DNA of 64,000 nt, taken from positions 1-64,000 of the forward strand of contig JAVYIG010005400.1 of the NCBI GenBank assembly GCA_035222895.1, written 5' to 3'. The notes under the pieces were generated by a model that was not told the DNA's origin, did no database searches, and saw nothing but the letters and a program-made list of their open reading frames with translations. Source of the stretch: Strongylocentrotus droebachiensis. Taxonomy: Eukaryota; Echinodermata; Echinoidea; Camarodonta; Strongylocentrotidae. Shown here piece by piece: positions 22,237 through 33,090 of the stretch (positions are counted from its first letter, which is position 1; the number at the start of each line of letters is the position of its first letter). Made by a program: the position numbers and the translations under genes.

Positions 22237-22456
22237 CACAGTACAAACTGAAATGGTTCAAGATGCAGTAACTGAGGACCGAAAAATGGTTAATGCTCCA
22301 GATTTTGAACAACAGGTGCTGGATAATATTTTGGGTAACATTGAGAGGGCTATGAATGGCGCTGGTATTGAGATCAGACCTGATGTCCAGTACCAGATAA
22401 TAGTGGGGGAAAATGCCAGTGAAGTGACTGTCCACGTCACAGGGGACGAACAGTAG
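22228..22456 (+). CDS. segment 4: C-terminal tail
   Basis: Acidic/hydrophobic tail ending VTVHVTGDEQ. It contains DNILGNIERAMN, related to the tail helix of the intact paralogue, which supports this frame as the true terminus. TAG is at 22454-22456. Confidence 0.55.
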
Positions 22457-23100
22457 CACCAATCACAATAAATGACAATTCAAAGTCCTGTTTGATATTG
22501 TCATGAGTATTGAGTAGTGAGTTCTCTTATTGATACTGAGAGATTCATACTTCCCTGACCATTATGTAACTAAAGTTAAACTGAGAAATGCATTCAGTTT
22601 GAGTAAGAGGGTAATCTAACATTTGTAATTAATACATTTTTTTGTAAAATGAAGAAGAAAAAAAATAATGACAAAAGAAACAGTATGGTGAAGAAAGAAA
22701 TATATCAAATAGTAAGAAATTTGTGAATTTGGATTTCTAAGTTTATTCCTTTTCCTTCTTCAAATATGAGCCTTACAGCCATAACACATGTGCATGTAGT
22801 TCTGCCAGCATGAATGGTTTTACACTGGAAAAAAAAACTCTTAATGAAGAAGTAAACTAATTAATTTCTATTTCAAATGACATTAGAAACAATTTTACAA
22901 ATAGAAGTTGAAAATACCTACCCGGTATATCAAGAATGGCCTAGCACTTTTTGGGGATGGGAAGGGTTGCCCGTCCATCTGCCCAGCTTTCTTGTTATTG
23001 CGACATCTCAAAATCTGTTAAAGCCTGAGTCCACTCCAATTTTCAAAAATTATAGCATGTTGTAAATATCAAGGTGTACTTCAATCAAGCGATTAAACTT
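22457..23100 (+). other. 3' flank of the second zinc-finger gene
   Basis: AATAAA at 22467-22472, just past the stop, is a plausible poly(A) signal. The rest is AT-rich with no gene. Confidence 0.45.
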
Positions 23101-23139
23101 TGGATTTAAACCTTGGAACTCTTTCTGCCTCATAGGGAG

Positions 23140-23420
23140 ATCCCGCCCCCCCCCCCCCCCCCCCCCCCCCCCCCGCTCGGAGGGACTGCATGCGTGTTCC
23201 CAAAATCTCTGACTCGTAGCGGGGAAAAAGATCTGCCCGTATTGACTTTACACACCGGACTAATGCTGAAAAGGGGGGGGGGGGGGGTGCTGGAAAAGGC
23301 TCGTTTTACAAAGAAAAAGATCTACCCGTGTTGACTTTACACACTGGACTTAATCTGAAAGGGGGGGGGGGGGGGGGGGGGGGGAGGGGGGTGCTGGGAA
23401 CACGCATATAGGCGTACCCT
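23140..23420. repeat. poly-C/poly-G tracts with an approx. 90-bp direct repeat
   Basis: C-run at about 23146-23174. Two units carry AAAAAGATCT(G/A)CCCGT and TTGACTTTACACAC, each followed by a G-run (about 23272-23287 and 23359-23390). CATGCGTGTTCCC and GGGAACACGCAT lie near the two ends in inverted orientation, which hints at a small element. Homopolymer lengths are unreliable in any assembly. Confidence 0.6.
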
Positions 23421-24907
23421 AAATAACACTGGGTGGGGAGGGGGGTTGGGAAGGAGATCAAGTTACGATCATAGGGAATGTGAGTCAAAAGACAAATGTC
23501 ACAAGATAAAGGTCATTGAGTGATAATTATGTGTTTGTGTAGTCTTGTACAGATTGCAGCCTAATAAAAATCCTTGTGGTTCTGATGTGGACTTTAAATT
23601 GAGACCAACTGTTGCAGGACCAGTATATATATATATATATATTATTGGTATATGGGTCATTTCACGTTAAGTGTACACTTTTTTTCTCACTGGGGGTCAA
23701 AAATGAAAATTGTTGTTAGAGCAAAAGATGCACAGATCTGAAAGTTTGGGGTATATGTCAGAAATGTGTAAAATTATAGAGCGTCAAGTCCATGTTTACA
23801 TATAGAAATATTCGATTGAAATACAGTAACAAAAATAGGCGTTTGGAGAGGACATTTTGTTTAACAAAGAACACATCAGCTTTATTATACCTGTAAATGG
23901 TATACACATAGTTTTCTGTACTTTTATATGCCTTTTTATACTTATCAGATGTTGATGCACTTATTTCCTATTCACTTAAGCCATATTTTGCCATAAAATT
24001 AGTGTATTTTATAGGAAACTGAATTATGGGGAGGTTGAATTTATTTAATGACATGAGAATTTCTTGTCCTTCTTCTTATATAGACTTCAAATTTGGTATA
24101 CAGTGTTGCATTTATGTCTAAATTATTTGATGCTGTGTAAAAAAAAACAAGTGAATGCAAGTTTTAATCAAATATGAGCTTCCAAACTTAATTCATTGAC
24201 GTGTTTTGGAGAGGACATTTGTTTAACAACAAATCTTAGCAATATGAACTCTTATTATATTAGTTGATATGTAGATTGCTATGCATCATTCATTTCTAAC
24301 ATTTCTGTAAGAACATGGCAATAGATTATTGGAACATTATATGAGCCAAGTGACATATATTGGAGAGGATAAACTTCAAATTATTCACCATCATTACAAC
24401 TCCAACTTTATCTCAGAATATATGGCGTGAAAGTTTTGTTATTCATACATTGTTTCATGTTATTTAAACAGTATTTTACAATAAAAACAATACTGATATT
24501 GTCTATTGATACACCAGTTTTTATATACAAGTCTTATTATTTATTTTTTCTATAATCCAAACTCTCAAAGAGTGACTCGTTGATATACATTGTATGTTAT
24601 GGAGAGGACACTTTGTTTAACAGTGACATCTGAATCTGAATGTTTAAATGCAATTTACTTTTTTGTAATCAATACATTCACCAGTCTTTATTTTTGATTT
24701 TCATATACCAAGTTAGATAACGCAATATAAGGTAGGAAATGTCCCGATACCATGCATATTGTCAATTAAACTAGTATTTATAGTGAGTAATAAGCAAAAA
24801 AAAACATCTTACTTTAAATTCCTGCAAAAACAATATGAGAATATAGGTTTCCATAATTGTTGGTATAACTGATCAGAAAGTCCTAACTGATAAATGAATA
24901 ACAGGTA

Positions 24908-25120
24908 CTGTAACAAGTTACTTGCTTGTCTTTAAAACCGTTCTATTTCTCAACAGTAACAAGACACTTCTTGTCTTTAACAACTTTTTTTTTCTTAACA
25001 GATAACAAGGCACTTGCTTGTCTTTAACACAGTTCTTTTTTAAACAGATAACAAAACAATTGTCTTTAACAACTTTTTTTTTCTTCACAGATAACAAGGC
25101 ACTTGCTTGCAGCAAGTGAA
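24908..25120. repeat. minisatellite of about 55-60 bp, four units
   Basis: Repeats of ACTTGCTTGTCTTTAA, then a T-run, then CACAGATAACAAGGC-type sequence. Units differ by small indels. Confidence 0.7.
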
Positions 25121-25767
25121 AACGATTTTGTTTAATAACATTATGGAAATGCAAGCATTTAATTAAACAAACAGAACTTTTTTTTTATTCCTGGCTCATT
25201 TTTCCTGATTAAGGTTTCATATAAAGAGGTAGAAAATGAAATTTCTAGAAATGTGATTTTCTCTTTGAAATTCAGATACAGTTCGCCAAATGATTTTTTT
25301 TTGGTAACCCTTTCTTCAAATTGTTTTAAAGCGCTCGTGTGTTAAATTTGCAACATGTGAATCAAATGAAAGAAGGGGATCTCAGCTTTACAAATATGTG
25401 TCATTTATTAATTATAATTGAGATTAAGATATGATAAAACATCGACAATTCAAAGTTTCGTTTTTTCTCGAACGCACTTTATTTGTAAAGGTTAAGAACT
25501 AGTGAGAACTGATTTTTCTATAAACAATTGTTCGTGATGCGAAACGGTTACCATGCGAAACGGTGCGAAGCTCTACACACAGACCGCGTATTGCTCTGAT
25601 TGGCTGTATGCAAATGAGTGCATACAGTACTGGGATCTGGGACTCTCGATCGTGGACCTGGAAAACAAATTACTGTAGTTGTAGTTTGATAATTCCAATC
25701 AGAATAGTGAGACGTATAAATAGTCCTCTCCCACATTCACCTAAAATTACGTTCGCCTCAAATCTAA

Positions 25768-26817
25768 TGCAAGGGTCACTCTGTGGCCTGGACCCACCCT
25801 CCTCAGAGGTCGCCAAATATCGACGTCGACTCGACGCCTAAGCCTGACCCTGACCTATTTGTTGTTGTAGTGAAGTCCTAACGTTCGTTTTTCTTCATTG
25901 GGTGAAGCTTTACTATACAAATTGATGAAATGTGTGAAGCTTTGACGAGTAATTTGTTTTTTCTGGTGATGTGACATCGAATCCAATTGGTCGCCTTGTT
26001 TGTTCAGGTGATGTGACATCGAAGCCACTACCGGTCGCGTCGAAAATATGTCGAAATCATGTCAAAATCGTGCGTTTCAAAACAACTATTTAATTTTTAT
26101 TCCGGTCACTCATGCACTCGCAGAGTGATCGTCCTGAGGTCACCGAACTTTTCTCCAGCGAAACTGATTTCGAGATTTCACGAGATCGTTTTCGAGTAGT
26201 CTACTAGTCTCCTACACATAACTAGTTGCGTGAGTATTCGCAGTATACGTGCCTGAAAGGCCAGCCTCAAGTCTGGAAACGAGACTAGTAGCCTACGAGC
26301 TGTCGGTATTGTACCCAGCATGACAAAATAAACATGTTACTGTATCTTTGAATTGAAACCTGGTTGACTTGGTACTTATTGAGCAGTATGGAATTACTAT
26401 CATGACTATAGACCATTGCAGTCATGGTCTACTATTATAAGTAAACATTGGTGGAGCTTGATTTCAAAACGTGAAGCTTGAAATATGTAATGGCCAATAT
26501 GGTGAAACAGTGGTGAAGCTTGAACTATGCAAATGGCCAGTATGGTGAAACAGTGGTGAAGCTTCAGACCGGCCGAAAACTTACAAAAGTGAAGCCTCAC
26601 CTATGGAAAACTGACAAAAGTGAAGCATCACCTATGCAAATAATTCAAAGGGTGAAGCCTGGACTAACACATTTGCTGATAAGAGTGATGCTTTGCCTTT
26701 GTTTTTTGTGAAGCACATGAAGTGATGGTGAAACCCTGAGGTTACAAATAATTGGCTCAGGTGAAGAAAGGTGATGACCTGAGGAGGGTGGGTCCAGGCC
26801 ACAGAGTGACCCTTGCA
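25768..26817. mobile_element. nested 1,050-bp TIR element with GTGAAGC iterons
   Basis: A perfect 39-bp inverted repeat begins TGCAAGGGTCACTCTGTGGC at 25768 and closes at 26817. TAA lies outside both ends (25765-25767 and 26818-26820), matching the TWA duplication of PIF/Harbinger elements. GTGAAGC or near variants recur about ten times, mostly at 26450-26715, and GGTGATGTGACATCGAA occurs twice near 25970 and 26010. No transposase. Confidence 0.75.
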
Positions 26818-27165
26818 TAAATCGGTCCTTGTGAATTAATATTAGTACTCAAGGACAACAAGACGGTACTTCAACGGGGGAATGAAATTCAAAATCATCA
26901 TTCCGTTCACGATTTCATTTGATATTTCTTCTTTTTATTAATGCCGTACCATAAATTCTGCCATTTCGTTTTCCCTTCGTTCTTTCTATACAACAGTGCA
27001 GTTCGAGGGGCAAGGCAGGTGCGCTAGTAGGTTAGTAGACCCTATCGAAGCTAGCGCAGAGGTGCAACAAGAGGGCCGGCAATAAGCCCTATCGGACCCA
27101 GGCGCAGGTGCGATAAGTGCAATAAGTGCAATAAGCCCTATCGGACCCAGGCGCAGCTATCGCAC

Positions 27166-27710
27166 TAGCCTTTTGACAAGGCCTCGTGACTCTAAGCGGC
27201 TGAGATGAGTCTAGATACCCGGAGTGAACGCGCGACCGAGTGACGGAACGTCACGAGGCCTTTTTGAAAGTGGGTTTCACTGCTCCGCATGAATTATTCA
27301 TAGATACATATTAGCATGCCAATACGCCTACTTTGGATTTATTGACCAATCAGAACGGCGATCTCCCAGTTGGCTTCGTTCGTGATTCGTTCCATGTAGA
27401 GGTCAGTGGTCTTAGCACGTACGTAATAGTTCATAGCATGTAGGTCCATGTTCGCACTACGTAGAGTTTACTGTGTGTGTGTGTGTGTGATGGATATGCT
27501 GACGTCGTGCGAGGATACGTTCGCTGATTGAACGCTCCATTTTCTGGAGCGAATTCCAGTCGGAAACGAGGGTTAACATAAGAAATCCAAATCAGATTGA
27601 TAAAGGCCACTAGGATGGGCTCCTCGCTCTCGCGTTCACTTGGGTTTTCGCGATTAGTCTCGTTTTAGTCGCTCGGCGTCTATCAGACAAGTGGCCTTGT
27701 TTAAAGGCTA
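27166..27710. mobile_element. nested 545-bp MITE with 9-bp target duplication
   Basis: Inverted ends TAGCCTTTTGACAAGGCC and, from the right, TAGCCTTTAAACAAGGCC. CTATCGCAC is duplicated at 27157-27165 and 27711-27719. A shorter, inverted relative lies at 35623-35778. A 9-bp duplication fits Mutator-like elements. Around it, ATAAGCCCTATCGGACCCAG repeats twice (27081 and 27130). Confidence 0.8.
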
Positions 27711-29002
27711 CTATCGCACCTGTGTGCGATAAGTGCAATAATGGGCCTTTTAACGCGCACCTGCGTTTACTGCGCTAAACGTTACAGCGAACGTATAGTT
27801 TATTTTGATGGATACTGTATATGGGGCAAAGGTCAGAGGATTTGTTTTCCCTACTTGAAGTGCCTGGTTAAAAAAATGTGTCCTCTCCTTAACAACCTAA
27901 TGGCATACATTATATTGCTACCAGGGTGGTAAATGATTGCAATGATCAGTAGATTTTGTCAGTTACACACTTACAAATATTGCACTTTAAAATGTATTTA
28001 ATATCAGACTATGTTGTGAGAATATTTCTGTCTTTGCATTCAGAAATTACCCAATTACATAGAGGAATTAATGAAAATCAATATCAAAATAAAATTATAG
28101 CTGTTGACATGATATTTAATGAATTCTTATACTGAGTGGAACAACATATCAATGTTTTCTTACATGAAGGAAGTGATTATACTATAAAAAAATAATTGTT
28201 TCTGTACATTGTTAACAATGGGTAACTCTGTTATGGAGAGGACATTCAGTTTAACATTGCATTCGTGTGAGATACTGACCATCTATAGATATGTAGATGG
28301 AAAATCACATTTCATGATATTAAATGGAGGCATATTATTATTGTATACCAGTGCCATAGATAGTGCAAGCCTCAGTGCTTTAATATATGAAGAAAATACC
28401 TGTTATGGAGAGGACACACTTTTAACGGAAAATAAAGTCATCAAATTAACCAAGCAATAAAATATATATCACATATTTTGTTCATTGATTTGAGACATGT
28501 CCTCATTTTCAAACATTCTGAAGATTATTTAAATAGAGTTTAGGCCCATATATATCATTTTAAGTCACTGCTGCTGGCCTCAATGTTATGGAGAGGACAT
28601 GTTTTTTAATTTTAACGGAAAAGATGCCTTTTACAAAAATATTCATCATTTTCACATTTATTGGTCAAATTTGGTCAAATAAGTTTTATGATGTTACATA
28701 GTGGCTGTGCTGACACTAAAACATTAAAATTTTACACAACTCTCAATAGATTCATGTAAGATATCAATGAACATTATCAAAATTATGAAATGAGAATCCC
28801 TTTTCCGTTAAAAATGCACTAAAAATGCTGAAATTAACAGAAATAATGTTTGCAGTGTTATGAAAATTGAACTGTAGGTTGCTGTTGATAAGGTCCATCA
28901 AATAAAATGGCCAACATAAAATAATAATTGTTTAAAAGATGCCAAAATGGGGAAAACCCCATTTTTCAAAAAGTGTACACTTAACGTGAAATGACCCATA
29001 TA

Positions 29003-29935
29003 TTGATCGACCAGCAGCACAAAGCTGAAAGGGTCAATTTACAAAAAAATACAGTGGATGTATATATTATACAGTTAATGACTGGCAGGAGGTGTAATAT
29101 AACATTATTTGGACCGCTGAAGGGAGGTATATTTCCCAAGTGGTTATATTTTCCCGAAGCGTGCAGCGCTGAGGGCAAATAACTGTTATATTAGATAACC
29201 TTGGTTTGATTTTTTTTTTTTGGGGGGGGGGGGGGGGTCCATATTTGTTATGCCCAAAATTTTAGAATAAGAAGTGCAACAAAACAAATTTGACTTAAAA
29301 ATACTATTTCGAGATAATTTCAGTTTGAAAAAAATACTTTCAAGGCTGGAAAAAAAAAAAAAAAAATTATAAAAAAAACATTTTGGGGGAGAAAAAAAAT
29401 GTGAAAAAATAATTTCAAGGGGAAAAAAAAAAATTCATGCAAAAAAATATTGAAAAAAAAAAATGACCCTTAGTATTAAATGGTTTAATGTGTGTAATAG
29501 GTGACATACAGTCCTCAAGAGGGCGACATGCATTGATTAAAAATATATTCATTTTGCCAGTTTACACACATTGTGTACTAGCAGGAGATAAACAAGAGCA
29601 GGGGAAGGTATATAACTCATGAAAAGGAGAGTGATAAGGCGAATATCCTACCCTTCATGTAAGCAATCTGATTGGTATGCTGTTGAAACCATACTTAAAA
29701 CATGTAAAAAGCTATATCCGACATAGTGAAGATTTCATGAATTATCTACCTGAAAAATGTTAACGATAATATTTTTTAGTTGCTTTTGATGTTAGCACTC
29801 TTTATACTAATCATTAAGTTGGATTAGATTCTTCTATTCAATATTGATTGGAAACATGCATGTCCTCAAGAGTTGAAAAATAGAATAACCTAAGAGTTTG
29901 TTCTAAAAGCTGTCAAATTGATAGTGTGTAATAAT
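29003..29935. other. intergenic, homopolymer-rich
   Basis: T-run then G-run at 29210-29238 and A-rich stretches at 29350-29465. No gene. Confidence 0.45.
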
Positions 29936-30131
29936 GTACTTCAATTTAATTGTACATTCTATAAACAAATCAAGGAACCGCAATGAGCTCAAAAATGACC
30001 CCAGCATATGCAGAAGAATCTGCACAATTGAATCGAACCAAAAATGGGAGAAGAATAAAAGATATAAAGAATTAGAATCCATGCTTAAAGAGAAGGTTGA
30101 GTTCTGGGAAGAGATTAAAAATAGTTTGTGA
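29936..30131 (+). pseudogene. LINE ORF terminal fragment
   Basis: The frame ends in LKEKVEFWEEIKNSL and stop, matching FKEKVECWEEVKNNL at the end of the LINE fragment at 9277. The 3' sequence 30132-30375 matches 8935-9276 in inverted orientation. Only the last few dozen residues remain. Confidence 0.65.
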
Positions 30132-30550
30132 GCGTTATTGTATTATGCAAGTGTGGAAGAACGTCACATAAAAAATGTTCCCTGAAAAGCATGGCTTTTC
30201 AAATGCCTTTATGCTCTTAATATGACATGTACGTGTAGTCCCATATAAACCTTTTTGTGTACAGTGCTTGTAACTTTACCAAGACTAGGCCTTGCAGTTA
30301 TATGCTAGATGAATCAACCTTTCTGATCGTTTCCACAATGATGCAATCGCATGACCAGAACTCTGACTTTATCATCTCCGAACGAAAAATGAAATGGATA
30401 AATCATTATATCAAACTTGAAGATTATGAGCCATAGAATACAGTAATTGCTACTATTTGCTCTCAAAGTTTCATACAGAGGAGAAAGGAACGTTACAAGC
30501 TTGAATTCAAGAGCATCAAAACCTGGAAATAATCTGACGAAAAACAGAAG
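30132..30550 (+). repeat. LINE 3' region, copy related to 8690-9276
   Basis: Contains the complements of CAAGCACTGTACACA and GATTGCATTGTG. Weaker similarity continues to about 30520 (TTGCTCTCAAAGTTT against GTGCTCTCGTAGTTT). Confidence 0.6.
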
Positions 30551-30567
30551 GACGACTTGATAACGTC

Positions 30568-31290
30568 CCGGGGGGGGGGGGGGGGGGGGGGGGGTACTCA
30601 CGTATATTGGGTATACGGGTATGTGCCGCTCGCGCGTTTCCGTTTTACACCCTGCCCTAGGCATTTCTCCAATAAAATTTTACAAACCGACTGGTATTCG
30701 GAGTCTAGTCGTCCACATCTTGCCTCGGCGCTCTGCCACACCACCCAGAACTCTGAAAACGTCACGTAGCGCTAGCTAACTCTCTATACTAGTTGATCTT
30801 CCTAGTCGTATCATTTATTTTTATCCATTAATACGCAATACTCTAAGAGCGTGAGGATGCGTGATCAGCTCGCAAAATTTAGCCCAGCGATAACAAAACA
30901 ATAATATATCGGGAAAACCGTCTTGAACAAGAAGACCTCGCATCCCCAATTGAAATTGTACATAAGCTTTGGCTTCGCTATTCTTTACGTCGATATAAAC
31001 AAACTTAGACTTCGGATACAGCATGTTTCGTGTAATTTCTTGCCAAAAAGCCTAGGGCAGGGTGTAAAACGGAAACGCGCGTGCCGCTCGGAAGGGTGAC
31101 TTTTTCAGGAAAGATCCTTAGACATGGGTCCCCTTTTCATTAAAAAAATCCTTAGACATGGGTCCCTTTTTTCATTTATTCCTTTCCCCTCTTTTCTCCC
31201 TCATTTTCTCCTGGATTTTGGGATTTGCTCCTACATTGAAAATGCCTAAATCTCTCCCATCTCTAAATAAATGGACCCTTCGGTGATTGC
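30568..31290. mobile_element. G-run element of the GGTACTCA family, left part
   Basis: A 24-base G-run is followed by GGTACTCACGTATATTGGG and TGCCGCTC, then by repeated ATCCTTAGACATGGGTCC. The same layout occurs at 53201-53553. A similar closing end (CCGCACACCCC then TGAGTACCCC) lies at 32290-32333, with repeated CCTTAGACATGGGT at 32190-32250. The unrelated sequence between suggests an insertion or two partial copies. Confidence 0.55.
30632..31080. mobile_element. nested 449-bp MITE, perfect TIR and 9-bp target duplication
   Basis: GCGCGTTTCCGTTTTACACC continues to a perfect 31-bp inverted repeat at both ends. GTGCCGCTC is duplicated at 30623-30631 and 31081-31089. The reading frame inside shows no transposase features. 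The 9-bp duplication suggests a Mutator-like origin. Confidence 0.85.
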
Positions 31291-32185
31291 ATTTCCAGTG
31301 TACGAGGTGTACGCACTGACCTCTAAGTCAGTGGGTGTGTACGTACGTAGCTCGTAAACTCAACTAGATCCCGGGGTACCACATATATCAGGACCCCATG
31401 GGCTATGGCATAATGCGCGCTAGCTATGGTATCCGCCGTATAGGGGTCGTACCCCCCGGAAACTTGTAGCGCTTCGCACGCTGAAAGATCGGCAGCTATA
31501 CCCTGCGTACCCTCTGCCCAGCAGCCGGGCAGCAGCGGGGCTCAAGCAGGGAGCTATATAGCCAATGCTTGAGAGCTCGTGTAAGGGTACGTTAACAGGA
31601 AAAGTCCTTCAATTCAAACAGATGCTAGAGGTGCTAGCACAGTATTATTATGTTGCATGGTGTTTTCATCTTTATGTGTGTAAACTACTTGTAAACTACA
31701 TGTAGTATGGTACAGTTTACTAATAAAGAACTTTATCGAGAAACTGCAAAATTATTGGCCATTGTATTATTACACACATAGGTGCATTACTATCCTGGCT
31801 GTGTATTAAAAGCTGTGCTATTAGTATTGATTCTCAACATTTCAAACACCACTGTGTAAAACTCAACCAATTTCACTAAAAATCGATACTTTAGTGACAA
31901 TCAATAAGATCTAAATAGCAGTAATATACATTTTTTAACTTTCCGATGTTAAAAAGAATAATTTAAAAAATCAAATTGTGAGTCCACTGTCGAACTTGCC
32001 GATCAGCCGCATCGGCATGATTGTGTGCATCTCTCTGTTATGAGTGTATTGACTATTCATGTATTTAAATACTGCCTATTAACGCGTAGTGCTGTGGCTA
32101 GAGGTCAATATGCATTAGCGTTGACTCTCCATATGCTTTTCTGGAGTGTATTATTACAGCTTAAAAAATGTAATATTTGAAGTTT
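31291..32185. other. intergenic, nothing recognised
   Basis: A GC-richer stretch at 31370-31560 and AT-rich sequence beyond. No supported gene. Confidence 0.4.
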
Positions 32186-32332
32186 GAAATCCTTAGACAT
32201 GGGTCCATTTTTGACAAAAAATCCTTAGACATGGGTACCTATTTCAGCAAAAGGACCCTTGGATGTGGGTATGGGTTCGGAGGTCTCAGCCGCACACCCC
32301 CGTCCGACTATAATCTGAGTACCCCCCCCCCG
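32186..32332. repeat. GGTACTCA-family element, right part
   Basis: Two CCTTAGACATGGGT units, a third diverged one, then CCGCACACCCC and TGAGTACCCCCC. It is the complement-end counterpart of 30568-31290. Confidence 0.5.
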
Positions 32333-33090
32333 GGGGCGCATATTTTTTTTACACAACTGTTTAGCCATTTTCGCGAAAAAAATTCCAAGAAGTGCTCTGG
32401 TGAAAGAGTCTAAGTCATCAGCGCACTATGTGCAAGCACTATACCCAGGGAAGCCGGAAGATGATAGAAAGGGGAAAACGAGGATAGCGGAGAGGATATG
32501 GAGAAGGAAAAACAAGAAAATACATAAGGAAAGAGAAGAGGATAAGTCAAAGAGACGTAGAAAATATATAATTGAAGAGCTAAGAGGATCATAGATCTAG
32601 ACTAAGGAAAAACAGGGAAATAAACTTAAAAGGAGAAGGGAATATCAGATGAAAACAAAGAAATAGATGACCAAGGAGAAAAGGATATATTGAAGGAGAA
32701 ACAAAGAAATACATAAAACAAAAGAAAAGAGGTTAGAATAAAGGATAACAAAAGAAATACATAACGACGAAGGAGAACTGGGGATAGATTGAAGAAAAAA
32801 CAAAGAAATATCGAAGGAGAAAAAGGATATAGATTGAAGAAAAAAGAAGAAATAGGTCTACATGACAAAATTGAAGAGGATAGATTGAAGGAGAACACAG
32901 AAATACATAATGAAAGAGAAGAGGGGATAGATTTAACTCGAAACAAATAACGAGTATGTACACATGCATGTACATCTCCAGCAATCAACAAAACACTGCT
33001 AAGGGTAATGCTAGACTCTGTCTCTAGTCGTTTGCACAGTATATTTGACTGAAGTGGCTAAACAGTTGTGTAAAAAAAATATGCGCCCCC
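32333..33090. mobile_element. 760-bp TIR element with purine-rich minisatellite core, copy 1
   Basis: The left end GGGCGCATATTTTTTTTACA and an inner AACTGTTTAGCCA are matched inverted at 33053-33090. The core repeats GAAGGAGAAACAAAGAAATA-like units of roughly 35 bp. A second copy is at 49680-50428. There is no coding potential; the frames here are low-complexity shadows. Confidence 0.75.

Larger units (their letters stand above)
19717..22456 (+). pseudogene. second multi-C2H2 zinc-finger gene, frame broken by single-base gains
   Basis: Twenty C2H2-type fingers occur in the same order as in the intact protein at 2666-5575, including Cys-ended fingers at matching places and a related C-terminal motif (DNILGNIERAMN here, DILEDIEQAINS there). 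The coding sequence moves through three frames. Breaks lie at a CCCC run (about 20586-20589), an AAAAAA run (20763-20768) and near 22227 (AAAGTAAAT). A fourth is needed near 19730 if the ATG at 19717 is the start. Each is explained by one extra base. Within each segment there are no internal stops and all Cys/His ligands are kept. It is either a very young pseudogene or an intact gene with sequence errors. A GTAAGA (20777) to CACAG (20856) intron was considered but does not restore the frame. Confidence 0.75.
23649..29002. mobile_element. 5.35-kb TIR element with GGAGAGGACA motif array, non-autonomous
   Basis: The ends are inverted repeats of about 35 bp (TATATGGGTCATTTCACGTT then AAGTGTACACTTTTT), only trivially diverged. 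Inside, the motif GGAGAGGACA followed by a T-run and TTAAC occurs at about 23845, 24208, 24601, 28235, 28407 and 28590, in shortened form at 24362, and inverted at about 27866-27888. No transposase motif is found. Two nested elements (25768-26817 and 27166-27710) and a minisatellite account for part of the middle. The flanking bases are TA-rich, so the target duplication is ambiguous. Confidence 0.7.

Noticed and set aside
24908..25120. CRISPR-like array
   Set aside because: Units are contiguous, diverged and T-rich with no unique spacers; the context is a eukaryotic transposon.
32400..32991. Several charged or Phe-rich frames
   Set aside because: Low-complexity translations of the purine-rich minisatellite on either strand.
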